This document shows positions 55,302 through 63,930 of a stretch of 64,000 nucleotides of DNA, one piece after another. Origin of the DNA: Cardiobacteriaceae bacterium (GTDB lineage: Bacteria > Pseudomonadota > Gammaproteobacteria > Cardiobacteriales > Cardiobacteriaceae). Position 1 is the first letter of the stretch, and the number at the start of each line of letters is the position of its first letter. A program made the translations under genes and the position numbers. The notes under the pieces are model-generated. The model had not been told where the DNA came from. It saw nothing but the letters and a program-made list of their open reading frames with translations, and ran no database searches. Where the stretch lies: assembly GCA_017934275.1 (NCBI GenBank), contig JAGBJT010000008.1, positions 17,571-81,570 on the forward strand, read 5' to 3'.

Positions 55302-56479
55302 TGCTGAAATATTCCACACATTTTATTAAAATCATATGCAAGTTCATCAGAAATATGGTCTATATATTCAGCGTCGATTAATTTAGTTTCTTTATCAATA
55401 ATACTTTCTGCTTTGCCGTTCTTTATTGCATATGCCGATAAATTATCGATGTTTAATTGACATTTTTTTGGAACAATTGCGTTTATTTTTTGACTTAATT
55501 CATTATTTTGGGCTATTTCATAGGAATACAGAAGATTGTTTATAACCGTTAAGATATAGGGACTATGGGTTGAAAAAATAACTTCGGGATTATTTTTCAT
55601 CTCCTGTAACGATGAAAGAAAGTAAGTTAAGTTTCTTTGATTGCTTGGAAAAAGGTTTGATTCAGGCTCTTCAATGAGTAGTGTAAGTTGTTTTGTTATT
55701 TCTAACTTGCCTAAAAATTTGACTAACCGTTCCATCTTATCTTTTTGAAATAATGAATTATTTAACAACAATGCGTTGATATTTTTATTAAAACTTTCGG
55801 TTAATTCGTATTTATCGGAAAAATAATATGAAATCAATTCCAGAACCGAGGCATTTTTTTCGCCCGAACTTGCGTGTTCAAATTTAATTTTTTTGCCATT
55901 TCTATTGATTAAAAATTGCTTATGACCGACAGCTGTGGAGCTATTTAATTTAATTTTTACGGTGTGTAGAGAAAAATTTTCACCGATTGCATCAAATGCC
56001 TCGTAGAAAACATCAATCATATCGTCGGTGTAATAAGAAAATTTTGCTTTTCTGCCGCCTGCTGTAGAGAGAATTTCAGCGAGAGCCGTTCTGTTTTCAT
56101 TTAGAAAAACAATTTTGCCGAGCAAAAAATGGGAGGTAGAAATATTTTTATAGTTTGGTTTTAGTTTTTTGTCTTTGATGGAAATAATAGTTTGATTATC
56201 TATTTGCAGTTCAATATAGCTATCTTTTGTTAGATAATCGTCTAACATTGCATCACGAGCAATTTTATCCAAGCTTAAACGAATACTATCGCTTTTAACC
56301 GCACTTGCTTTTAGTAGGTTTTTGTATTGCATTTTCTTATAAACCCACTTCAACAAACTAATTGTTCGGAGAATAATGCTTTTTCCGCTACCGCTTTCAC
56401 CGATTAAGATGGTGAAGGGTTTAATTTCTATTTCACAGTCTTCAATTGGTCCTAACTTTTTTATAATTACTTTTTGCAT
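55298..56479 (-). CDS. ABC/SMC-type AAA ATPase of a two-gene module
   Basis: The 393-residue ATPase has Walker A IGESGSGKS near residue 22-30, a signature-like ASSGEKNAS in the middle, Walker B LLIEEPESNLFP and the switch His in FSTHSPYIL. This is the AAA_15/AAA_21 type found in OLD, RecF-like and many defence proteins. A long helical insert separates Walker A and the signature. I start at the ATG at 56479; an upstream in-frame start adds 12 residues. The nuclease-like gene follows with a four-base overlap. Confidence 0.82.
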   Translation of the reverse strand: MQKVIIKKLGPIEDCEIEIKPFTILIGESGSGKSIILRTISLLKWVYKKMQYKNLLKASAVKSDSIRLSLDKIARDAMLDDYLTKDSYIELQIDNQTIISIKDKKLKPNYKNISTSHFLLGKIVFLNENRTALAEILSTAGGRKAKFSYYTDDMIDVFYEAFDAIGENFSLHTVKIKLNSSTAVGHKQFLINRNGKKIKFEHASSGEKNASVLELISYYFSDKYELTESFNKNINALLLNNSLFQKDKMERLVKFLGKLEITKQLTLLIEEPESNLFPSNQRNLTYFLSSLQEMKNNPEVIFSTHSPYILTVINNLLYSYEIAQNNELSQKINAIVPKKCQLNIDNLSAYAIKNGKAESIIDKETKLIDAEYIDHISDELAYDFNKMCGIFQQ

Positions 56480-56567
56480 TATTTTCTCTTTGAATGAAAT
56501 AAAAGTATAGTTCATTATAAGTAGTTATTTTTATATCAAGAGCCAAAAAATTTTAATCGGAGAGCTG

Positions 56568-57947
56568 ATGTCAGGATTATTAAAAAAAATATCTCGTATA
56601 TTTTTATTCATTTTCATTTTCGCGGTGATGATTTTTGCTGCTTGGGTGAGTTTGCATTTATCTAGTTCCGTGCAATTTAAGTCGCAGGAGAGTATTGTTT
56701 TATCAGAACGGCAGAAAGCACAATTGCAGGAATTAAACCGTGATAAGTCGAAGTTAGTATCAATTACGATTTATAACGAAGCTAATCCGCGGATTGTTAA
56801 ATCAATGCGAACGGTTGAGCAAGAAATCCGTTCATTTTTACCAGAAGCGGAATTCCGATTAGTGAATATTTCAAGTGTATCGGAAGACTTAAAGCGACAT
56901 AATATTCGCAATATCGGTGAAGTTTATGTTGAAATTGCGGGTGAGGGTAAAAAATTGCCTTTTGCCTCGAGTGAAGGAATTTTGCGGGCAGTATTTGAAC
57001 TTTTGAACGATACAAGTTTTACGGCGGTGCATTTGCAAGGCTTTGGCGAACGGGCAATTTCGGCGGATACTAGCGGTTCTTGGCGGGATATTTACGGCAA
57101 AATCGCGACGAAAACTCTGCAATTTTCCGCGCTCGACTTAAAGCAGACGATAAATATTCCTGAAAACGCCGCTTTTGCGGTTATTGCCGATTCGCAAAAT
57201 ACTGGCAATGCCGCGGCACATTTGAATGCGGCGCTAGCTTCTTTTATTGCACAGGGCGGTTCGCTTCTTTGGACGACGGATACGGATACTCGTTTTCTAC
57301 CGCCAGTTTTAGCGGAAATTTGCGGCTGTGAAATACTTGACGGTGTGGTCGTTGATATTCAATCGAAGGAATTAGGTTTTGCTGATCCACGACTTATTCC
57401 AGCGGAAATTAGTAGTAAAAATCCGCTCACTGCTGATATCGAACAATTACCGCTTTTGCCTGGCGCGGTTGCTTTTGATATGAAAAATAAAAGCGAAAAT
57501 TCTGCTTGGCAGATTGAGGAAATTTTGCGCTCTTCCGCTCAAAGTTGGAATGAAACCGAATTTAGCACGGGAAAAATCGCTCTGGACGGTGAGGAAAAAC
57601 GCGGTCCATTGACACTTGGCTTGGAAATTAGCCGTGATTTCAACGGTAAAAAGCAGCGCATAATCATTTTGGGCGACAGCGATTTATTCAGCAGAGAAGC
57701 GATGAGTTCAGGCGGAAACCTCGATTTAGCGCGCAATATTTTTGCTCATCTTGCGCCAGAAGCGGGATTAGAACAGGTAAATAAAACCGAATTGACTGAC
57801 CAATATTTGCGATTTTCCGAGCATCAAGAATTGTTGCTAGCTCTTGTGATGATTTTGCTGTTGCCGTTTTTGGCTTTATTTTTGGGTTGGTTATTGCGTT
57901 TTTCTTTTCAACAGAAATATACAATCAAAGTTGTAGATAAAGCTTGA
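56568..57947 (+). CDS. GldG-like ABC transporter auxiliary protein
   Basis: The 459-residue protein has an N-terminal helix (about 8-27), a large periplasmic domain and a C-terminal helix (about 425-448). The domain resembles ABC_transp_aux/GldG: KSMRTVEQEIRSF, AVHLQGFGERAI and IIILGDSDLFSREAM. Partners usually sit beside an ATPase and permease; here the likely partners are at 25348 and 26215, about 30 kb away. It is a single gene on its strand. The transported material is unknown. Confidence 0.8.
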   Translation: MSGLLKKISRIFLFIFIFAVMIFAAWVSLHLSSSVQFKSQESIVLSERQKAQLQELNRDKSKLVSITIYNEANPRIVKSMRTVEQEIRSFLPEAEFRLVNISSVSEDLKRHNIRNIGEVYVEIAGEGKKLPFASSEGILRAVFELLNDTSFTAVHLQGFGERAISADTSGSWRDIYGKIATKTLQFSALDLKQTINIPENAAFAVIADSQNTGNAAAHLNAALASFIAQGGSLLWTTDTDTRFLPPVLAEICGCEILDGVVVDIQSKELGFADPRLIPAEISSKNPLTADIEQLPLLPGAVAFDMKNKSENSAWQIEEILRSSAQSWNETEFSTGKIALDGEEKRGPLTLGLEISRDFNGKKQRIIILGDSDLFSREAMSSGGNLDLARNIFAHLAPEAGLEQVNKTELTDQYLRFSEHQELLLALVMILLLPFLALFLGWLLRFSFQQKYTIKVVDKA

Positions 57948-57996
57948 ATTTTAGTCTTGTTAGCAGAAAATATATTTTTATTTATCTTCGTAAAAA

Positions 57997-58233
57997 TCAA
58001 TAATGGGGTGGAATTTCTTCTGCAAGAGTATAATTTCCGACGGCGGAAGCGGATTTTTTTATAGCTTGTAGCTCTTTGCAAATTTCGATGATGATTTTTT
58101 CCTGTTCTCTGGATTTTTTATTTAATTCGGCGATTTCCTGATTTAAGCTTTCGGTTAAATCTTCATAAAAAGCAAGGCGACATTCAAGTTCGTAAATACG
58201 CTTTTCGAGTTGTTTTTCTAGTTCATTATTCAC
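57997..58233 (-). CDS. slyX: SlyX family protein
   Basis: The 78-residue protein is a coiled coil (KRIYELECRLAFYEDLTESLNQEI) ending EEIPPHY, the near-invariant SlyX C-terminus. Its function is unknown; E. coli slyX lies near slyD. Here it follows a HAD hydrolase on the same strand by 11 bases. Confidence 0.9.
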   Translation of the reverse strand: MNNELEKQLEKRIYELECRLAFYEDLTESLNQEIAELNKKSREQEKIIIEICKELQAIKKSASAVGNYTLAEEIPPHY

Positions 58234-58244
58234 TTTATTTAACC

Positions 58245-59189
58245 TTAAATTGCTTCCAAAATAAAGTCTGGCTCTATTCCACTATCCATAATTGCGGCAG
58301 AATAATTTAAGCCTTTGAAAAAGCCGTAATTTACCGCTAATGCCGTTTTAATTCCAAAATTATTTCCACCTAAAATATCGGTGTGTAAAGTATCACCGAC
58401 CATCAACGATCGCTCAAAATTAAAACTTTGATTTTTTGCGGTAATTCTTTCTTTTGCGAGATTAAAAATATGCTCAAAAGGTTTGCCACAAACTAGCAAT
58501 TTTGTGTATAAATTTTTCTCCAAAAGTAGAGTGTAAGTTCCAGCTTCAATTGATGCTTCCAAGCCTTTCGGTGCGATTAAATCAGGGTTTCCGACCCAAA
58601 TTTCCCGTGGTTTTTCTTGTAAATATTTCGTCCAAATTGTTTGTTTTTCTTTGTTCCAATTCATCGAACCGAGAAAAAGAAAAATATCACTCTTTGTGCC
58701 GAAATCAGGATTATCTGGCAGGAGAAATTTATCTTTATTTATAATCTCTTCGATATCATTTTGTGCAAAATCACCGCTGATTATTCCGTAATAATTACTA
58801 TGATTATTATTCACTTTACGGATTAAATATTGCATTGCCACATCACGGCTAACCACAACTTCATCGGGATTAAAATTAAAGCCCATTTTTTTATAGCGTT
58901 TTAAGTAAAACTCACGCGCAAAACCTGCGGCATTGGAAATAACTAGGCAATTTTTACCGCGTTTTTTAAGTTCGGAGATGGTCGCTAATGCTTCGGGAAT
59001 TACACCATCAGCGGTATTCAAAACCCCGTAAGCATCAAAAAAGAAGTTGTCGAAATCATCGGCAATGTCAAGTAGAGTTTTTATTTTTGTTTTTGTTTTT
59101 TTTGCATTATTCTGCGGCAAAATATCGCGAATTGATTGATATTGAGAATAAGCCAAAGTTGCAGGAGTTTCGGTATTAAAAATAGACAT
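58245..59189 (-). CDS. HAD-IIA family hydrolase (NagD-related)
   Basis: The 314-residue protein has the HAD nucleophile Asp52 in FDAYGVLNTADG; the second Asp position is Tyr, a substitution seen in this subgroup's DxWGV-type motif. VISNAAGFARE gives the Thr/Ser motif II, and GDTLHTDILGGNNFG near 268 binds metal. The layout fits the TIGR01459-like NagD branch. Substrate is unknown; sugar phosphates are a guess. It starts just before the rhodanese gene on the opposite strand. Confidence 0.82.
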   Translation of the reverse strand: MSIFNTETPATLAYSQYQSIRDILPQNNAKKTKTKIKTLLDIADDFDNFFFDAYGVLNTADGVIPEALATISELKKRGKNCLVISNAAGFAREFYLKRYKKMGFNFNPDEVVVSRDVAMQYLIRKVNNNHSNYYGIISGDFAQNDIEEIINKDKFLLPDNPDFGTKSDIFLFLGSMNWNKEKQTIWTKYLQEKPREIWVGNPDLIAPKGLEASIEAGTYTLLLEKNLYTKLLVCGKPFEHIFNLAKERITAKNQSFNFERSLMVGDTLHTDILGGNNFGIKTALAVNYGFFKGLNYSAAIMDSGIEPDFILEAI

Positions 59190-59261
59190 TTTTACTCTCT
59201 TGTTGCTGAACTTGTTCTTTATTATATAATCTCCGTTCTTTATTATTTGGAGGTTTTTATC

Positions 59262-59681
59262 GTGTCTTTTTCACAATTTTTTAATGATAATTTGATTTTA
59301 TTTCTATTATTTTTTGCCTCAATTATTGCAATTATTATCTATGAGATTAAAAATAAAGGTAGTAAGGGCATAGTTATTGATAGCGCACAGTGTGCTTTGA
59401 AAGTTAATAACGGTGCATTACTTTTGGATTTAAGAAGCTTTGAAGAGTATAAAAAAGGACATATTGCAGGGGCAAAATCAATTAGCACAGAGCACTTTTT
59501 GGAAACGGTTAATAAACTTGCAAATAATGACAAAAATCGCGAAATAATTATTTGTGACAAAGACGGTTATTTATGCAAAAATCAAGCGGCGATTTTGGTT
59601 GCTAATTCCTATGCAAATGTCTTTACCCTGCAATACGGAGTGCAAGGTTGGATTGGTGATAATTTGCCTGTTGTTAATTAA
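59262..59681 (+). CDS. Membrane-anchored rhodanese (YibN-like)
   Basis: The 139-residue protein has one N-terminal helix (about 11-28) and a rhodanese domain. The active-site loop begins at Cys98 in IIICDKDGYLCKNQA. DLRSFEEYKKGHIAGA is the family CH2-like motif. I use the GTG at 59262, placed nine bases after TTGGAGG. The grxC gene follows, reproducing the yibN-grxC pair of E. coli, but secB and gpsA are missing. It probably handles sulfur transfer at the membrane. Confidence 0.85.
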   Translation: MSFSQFFNDNLILFLLFFASIIAIIIYEIKNKGSKGIVIDSAQCALKVNNGALLLDLRSFEEYKKGHIAGAKSISTEHFLETVNKLANNDKNREIIICDKDGYLCKNQAAILVANSYANVFTLQYGVQGWIGDNLPVVN

Positions 59682-59704
59682 AATAAATATTATTTTGAGG
59701 ATAT

Positions 59705-59968
59705 ATGAAAAGCATTGTAATTTACTTAAAACCAACTTGTCCGTATTGTCAAAGAGCATTGGAATTATTAAATAAAAAGGTAAATAAAGATATTTTTGAA
59801 ATAAAAATAATCGATATTTTGCAGCAGCCAGAATTAAGAGCGGAAATGATAGAAAAATCAGGTCGAACTACCGTGCCAGAAATATTTATTGATGGGCAAT
59901 TTATCGGCGGTTGTGATGATTTATACGCCTTGGAAGAGGGCGGAAAATTAGATGAAATGCTGCAATAA
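59705..59968 (+). CDS. grxC: Glutaredoxin 3
   Basis: The 87-residue thiol-disulfide oxidoreductase has the CPYC active site at 12-15, TTVPEIFIDGQFIGGCDDLYAL with the cis-Pro, and the usual C-terminal helix. Length and motifs match GrxC of E. coli. It is 23 bases after the rhodanese gene. A Correia-like repeat follows directly. Confidence 0.95.
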   Translation: MKSIVIYLKPTCPYCQRALELLNKKVNKDIFEIKIIDILQQPELRAEMIEKSGRTTVPEIFIDGQFIGGCDDLYALEEGGKLDEMLQ

Positions 59969-59998
59969 TTTTATATAAACAGCAGCAAAAATTATAAA

Positions 59999-60103
59999 TA
60001 TAGTCGTCTCACTTCAAAATAATACTGCGGGAGCTTCCTCGCCGTATTAGGCATACTGTCTTCGGCTCGCTGCCTTGTCTTATTTTGAATTGAAACGACT
60101 ATA
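59999..60103 (-). repeat. Correia-like miniature inverted-repeat element, copy 4
   Basis: This 105-bp copy is in the same orientation as copy 3, with ends TATAGTCGTCTCACTTC and GAATTGAAACGACTATA. It lies between grxC and lolC and may affect the lolC promoter. Confidence 0.88.
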
Positions 60104-60147
60104 ACAGCAGTTTTTAGCGAATTATTTTTTTGGGAATAAGAAAAACA

Positions 60148-61392
60148 ATGCGATTTTTACCTACTGCGATTGGATTTCGTTATAGCTATGCGCGGCGTGG
60201 CAGTCATTTTGTCGGTTTGAATTCGATTTTGGCGGTGATTGGCATCACAATTGGCATCGCCGCTTTGATTGTGGTTTTGTCGGTGATGAACGGTGTGGTT
60301 AGCGATGTTCGCGACCGCTTACTTTCTATGACAGCGCAGCTTTCAATTCGTGCCTCCGACGGTCGCAGAATTCCGCCAGATTTCAGTCCAGAGCCGTTTT
60401 TACGCACGGATTCGCGGATTATTTCCTATGCGCCGTATATCGACGGTCAAGCCTTAATCGGTATCGGGCAAGGATTTCAGGGCGTGATGCTGCACGGGGT
60501 TGAACCGAGTGAAGAGGGCAAAATTTCCGATACTTTCGCCCGTATTTCGCCAGAAGTTCGCGACCGCCTGCAAGATGGTGCTTGGAATATCGTGTTAGGT
60601 AAAGTTTTAGCTGAAAAATTAAAACTACAAATTGGGGACAAAATTACGGTAATTGTCCCACAAGCAACGACAACTGCCGCTGGTTTAATGCCGCGTTTGA
60701 AGCGATTTACTTATGCGGGATATTTCGAAAGCGGTCATTATCAGTATGACAAACAGCTAGTAATGTTGCACGCCGCCGATGCCCGTAAGCTTTTGCAAAT
60801 TCCCGACGGTGTCAGCGGTTATCAAATAAAAATCAAAGATGCGATGGAAGCACCACTTATCCGTAAAGCAATTGCCCCGAAATTGCCGATGACGGTTTAT
60901 ATGAGCGATTGGTCGTTGGATCAGGCGGTTTATTTCAACGCGGTGCAGATGGAAAAAAACGCGATGTTCATTATTTTGTGCTTGATTGTGATGGTGGCGG
61001 CGTTTGGCTTGCTTTCCTCGATGTATATGGTGGTTACGGAAAAGCGCCGTGATATTGCAATTTTGCGAACTTTGGGGCTTACTCGCGGCGATATCGCGCA
61101 GATTTTTATTTCGCAGGGAATGATTTTCGGGATTATCGGCACGGTGCTCGGTGTGAGTTTAGGAATAATTATCGCGCTCAATGTGCCGTTTTTTATGGAT
61201 TTACTCGAAAAATGGACGGGCTATACCTTGCCTGCGCAAATGTATTTTGTCGAGCAGCTGACCGCGAAAATTGAACCGTCGGTGGTGATTGGAATAAGTG
61301 TGATTACCTTGGTAATGACTTTATTATTTTCCGTAATTCCTGCAATTATTGCCGCGAAAACTGAACCTGCTCGGGCTCTTTCTGCCGAATAA
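60148..61392 (+). CDS. lolC: Lipoprotein release permease, LolC/LolE family
   Basis: LolC/E extracts mature lipoproteins from the inner membrane and passes them to LolA. The 414-residue protein has one helix near residues 30-50, a large periplasmic domain (to about 260), then three helices with AILRTLGLTRGDIAQIFISQGMI between them. GFRYSYARRGSHFVGLNSI opens the protein. A TTG at 60130 is an alternative start. lolD follows after 67 bases. Only one permease gene is present here; a single LolF-type permease is possible. Confidence 0.92.
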   Translation: MRFLPTAIGFRYSYARRGSHFVGLNSILAVIGITIGIAALIVVLSVMNGVVSDVRDRLLSMTAQLSIRASDGRRIPPDFSPEPFLRTDSRIISYAPYIDGQALIGIGQGFQGVMLHGVEPSEEGKISDTFARISPEVRDRLQDGAWNIVLGKVLAEKLKLQIGDKITVIVPQATTTAAGLMPRLKRFTYAGYFESGHYQYDKQLVMLHAADARKLLQIPDGVSGYQIKIKDAMEAPLIRKAIAPKLPMTVYMSDWSLDQAVYFNAVQMEKNAMFIILCLIVMVAAFGLLSSMYMVVTEKRRDIAILRTLGLTRGDIAQIFISQGMIFGIIGTVLGVSLGIIIALNVPFFMDLLEKWTGYTLPAQMYFVEQLTAKIEPSVVIGISVITLVMTLLFSVIPAIIAAKTEPARALSAE

Positions 61393-61459
61393 TTTTTGTG
61401 TAACGGGATTATTTTTAATAACAAACAGTGCGAAAATTTTGGATTAAGGTATTAGAAAA

Positions 61460-62161
61460 ATGAGCGAAAAAAAAATAGTTTTAGCGGCAGAAAATATTTC
61501 TTTTTCATACAAAAGCAAAGATGAAAATTTACAAATACTCAAAAATTTGAATCTAGAAGTTAAAACTGGCGAGAAAATTGCCATCATCGGTGCTTCTGGA
61601 ACGGGAAAATCTACTTTATTACATATTTTGGCGGGACTTGACACTCCCGAAGAAGGAAAAATCACCCTTTGCGGTGAAAATTTTGTCCTCTCGAATAAAA
61701 AACAACACAATCTTCGGGCTAAATTACGCAATAAATATATGGGATTTGTGTATCAATTTCATCATTTATTAGCGGAATTTTCGGCGGTAGAGAATGTTGC
61801 GCTTCCTTTGTTAATCCGTGGGGTGAATAATAACGAAGCGCAGAAAAAAGCTGCTGAATGCCTCGAACGGGTGGGGCTAAAAGACCGTATGCAGCATAAA
61901 CCAGCGGAACTTTCAGGCGGGGAACGGCAAAGAGCTGCAATTGCACGGGCATTGGTGGGAAAACCTGCTTGCCTGCTTGCTGATGAACCAACGGGCAATT
62001 TGGATACGGAAAATTCCGCGAGCGTTTTTGCTTTAATGAGCCAGTTGGTGGTGGAAGAAAATTCCTCCTTGATTATGGTAACTCACGATGTGCAACTAGC
62101 AAAAAAGAACGATAGATGCCTGCGTTTAGAGCAGGGAAAATTGCTTGATGCGGGAATTTAA
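61460..62161 (+). CDS. lolD: Lipoprotein release ATP-binding protein
   Basis: LolD powers the Lol extraction complex. The 233-residue ATPase has Walker A GASGTGKST, VYQFHHLLAEFSAVENVALPL, signature LSGGERQRAAIARA, Walker B LLADEPTGNLDTE and THDVQLA. The LLxEFxAxENV motif after the Q-loop is specific for LolD within the MacB-like group. It is the second gene of the lolC-lolD unit. Confidence 0.95.
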   Translation: MSEKKIVLAAENISFSYKSKDENLQILKNLNLEVKTGEKIAIIGASGTGKSTLLHILAGLDTPEEGKITLCGENFVLSNKKQHNLRAKLRNKYMGFVYQFHHLLAEFSAVENVALPLLIRGVNNNEAQKKAAECLERVGLKDRMQHKPAELSGGERQRAAIARALVGKPACLLADEPTGNLDTENSASVFALMSQLVVEENSSLIMVTHDVQLAKKNDRCLRLEQGKLLDAGI

Positions 62162-62183
62162 CCGTATCCATAAAATGCTACAA

Positions 62184-62224
62184 TAGTGTCAATTTTTCTA
62201 ATAAATTCCTTATTTTTGACACTA
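62184..62224. promoter_or_regulatory. Inverted repeat at the hipB start, probable operator
   Basis: TAGTGTCAA at 62184 and TTGACACTA at 62216 are perfect inverse copies, 23 bases apart. The right arm touches the hipB start codon. HipB autorepresses its operon in known systems, so these are good operator candidates. Confidence 0.7.
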
Positions 62225-62499
62225 TGATGTATTTTTATGACGACAACGAAGTTCAGAAATTACTGACACACTATTTGCACAAACAACGCAAAAAAAAGCA
62301 CTTTTCCCGTGATGAATTGGCAAAGCGTTCGGGAGTTCCTGCTAGCACTATTCGCAAATTTGAAAATACAGGGCAAATTTCTTTGCGGCAATTTCTGGCT
62401 TTGTGGTTAGTGTTGGACGATATGGAAAAGTTAGTTGCTTTAACCAAAGAAATGCCTGCTATGCCTAAAACTATTGAGGAAGTGCTGAGCAATGAATAA
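62224..62499 (+). CDS. hipB: HipB-type XRE antitoxin
   Basis: The 91-residue protein contains an XRE helix-turn-helix (KHFSRDELAKRSGVPASTIRKFE, split here as HFSRDELAKRSG and VPASTIRKFENTG, about 27-50), where HipB binds DNA. The stop overlaps the hipA start by eight bases. It would neutralise HipA and repress the operon through the inverted repeat upstream. An ATGATG allows a start three bases later. Confidence 0.88.
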   Translation: MMYFYDDNEVQKLLTHYLHKQRKKKHFSRDELAKRSGVPASTIRKFENTGQISLRQFLALWLVLDDMEKLVALTKEMPAMPKTIEEVLSNE

Positions 62500-63739
62500 T
62501 GTCAAAAAAATCAGCGTATTTCGTATTTTGTCTGACGGTCGCAAAACGCATGTTGGAACATTAGCTGAAAATAAACAAGGCATTTTTTTTGCTTATGAAA
62601 GAGAATATATCAATAAATTCAATAACTTATCTCCGTTCAAATTATCTTTTGATACAACAGTGCAATTAGCAGCTAGAACTCCGCATAAAGGTTTGCATGG
62701 CATTTTTGCTGATAGTTTGCCCGATGGTTGGGGGTTGTTGTTACAAGACCGTTTTTTTGCAAGTCAGGGATTGAACCCTCATCAGATTTCGCCCTTACAA
62801 CGCCTGTGTTTGGTAGGAGATACGGGTATCGGTGCATTGGTATATGAACCTCAAGTAGATACAGCAAATTCACTGATTGATTTATACGAATTAGGGCGGA
62901 ATGCGCAGCAAGTTTTTGCAGGTGAAACGACCGAGGTTTTGCAAGAATTATTGTATGTGGGGAGTTCAGGCGGTGCTCGACCGAAAGCACAAATTTATCT
63001 GCAAGATGATGATTTCGCACAATGTTCAACTGTTGCGCAAAAAAATAGCCAAGCTTGGATTGTGAAATTTACTTCCTCGCATTTACCTTTGGCTCATACA
63101 GAAGGTGTTTTAGAAGCCGTTTATTTAACTATGGCAGAGCAAGCAGATTTACAACCTGTTCATTGGCGATTGTTGCATCAGGGAGAATTTCAGTGGTTAG
63201 CGGTAAAACGCTTTGATTGCACAAAATATGGACGCATTCATACCGCAACGCTCTGCGGATTATTAGACGCGGATTTTCGTATGCCATCTATGGATTATTC
63301 AGGCTGTTTGAAAGCTACAAAAATTTTATGTAAGAGTAAGCAGGCAGCCGAGCTGCAGTTTCGCCGTATGATATTTAACTTATTTGCATGTAATCAGGAT
63401 GAGCACACTAAAAACTGGTCTTTTTTGCAAGACGAGCAAGGAAACTGGCAACCATCTGATGCCTATGACATTACATTTGCTCCTATGCGACACAATCAAC
63501 ATGCAATGAGTTTTCAAAATTACGGTAACAATCCACCGTTAAAAATAATTCAAGAATTAGCTGAAATTGCAGGATATTCATCTTGGCAACATGCGAAAAA
63601 GGAAATAGAAAAAATTGTGGCAAGTATTGCCAACTTTACTCATATCGCTGTTGATTTTGGGGTGGGTAAAACAACTGTGCGAGAAATACAAAATAAATTA
63701 AACCAGATACACAAAGATAATTCTCTGTTGTGTAACTGA
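62492..63739 (+). CDS. hipA: HipA-type serine/threonine kinase toxin
   Basis: HipA kinases inhibit translation by phosphorylating targets such as glutamyl-tRNA synthetase, promoting persistence. The 415-residue protein has the N-terminal domain with HGIFADSLPDGWG. The Gly/Ser loop GSSGGARPKA (157-166) is followed by the kinase motifs NQDEHTKNW with Asp303 and SDAYDITFAP with Asp326. The motifs look intact. It pairs with hipB. A terminator follows, then a transposase fragment. Confidence 0.92.
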   Translation: MNNVKKISVFRILSDGRKTHVGTLAENKQGIFFAYEREYINKFNNLSPFKLSFDTTVQLAARTPHKGLHGIFADSLPDGWGLLLQDRFFASQGLNPHQISPLQRLCLVGDTGIGALVYEPQVDTANSLIDLYELGRNAQQVFAGETTEVLQELLYVGSSGGARPKAQIYLQDDDFAQCSTVAQKNSQAWIVKFTSSHLPLAHTEGVLEAVYLTMAEQADLQPVHWRLLHQGEFQWLAVKRFDCTKYGRIHTATLCGLLDADFRMPSMDYSGCLKATKILCKSKQAAELQFRRMIFNLFACNQDEHTKNWSFLQDEQGNWQPSDAYDITFAPMRHNQHAMSFQNYGNNPPLKIIQELAEIAGYSSWQHAKKEIEKIVASIANFTHIAVDFGVGKTTVREIQNKLNQIHKDNSLLCN

Positions 63740-63744
63740 GTATA

Positions 63745-63773
63745 GGGCGCATCTAAATTTAACATTTTTTACC
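63745..63773. repeat. Partial copy of the composite palindromic repeat
   Basis: GGGCGCATCTAAATTTAAC and the adjoining ATTTTTTACC resemble one end of the element at 5533. No closing arm or inner palindrome is seen, so it is truncated. It lies after hipA. Confidence 0.55.
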
Positions 63774-63822
63774 AATTGTCAATTCTTTTCAACAATTTTT
63801 TCTTTAACTTAATTGCAGAAAT

Positions 63823-63853
63823 AAAAAAACCCACCTTTCGATGGGGTTTTTTT
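63823..63853. terminator. Probable terminator after hipA
   Basis: ACCCA pairs with TGGGGT, with an A tract before and a T tract after. The pairing is short but the T tract is strong. Confidence 0.65.
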
Positions 63854-63930
63854 ATATTTTATAGTGCTTTCGCACCAAAGTAATTGAACTATGTTATAAT
63901 AATTTTTTAGCTAATTTGGAGTATATATTT

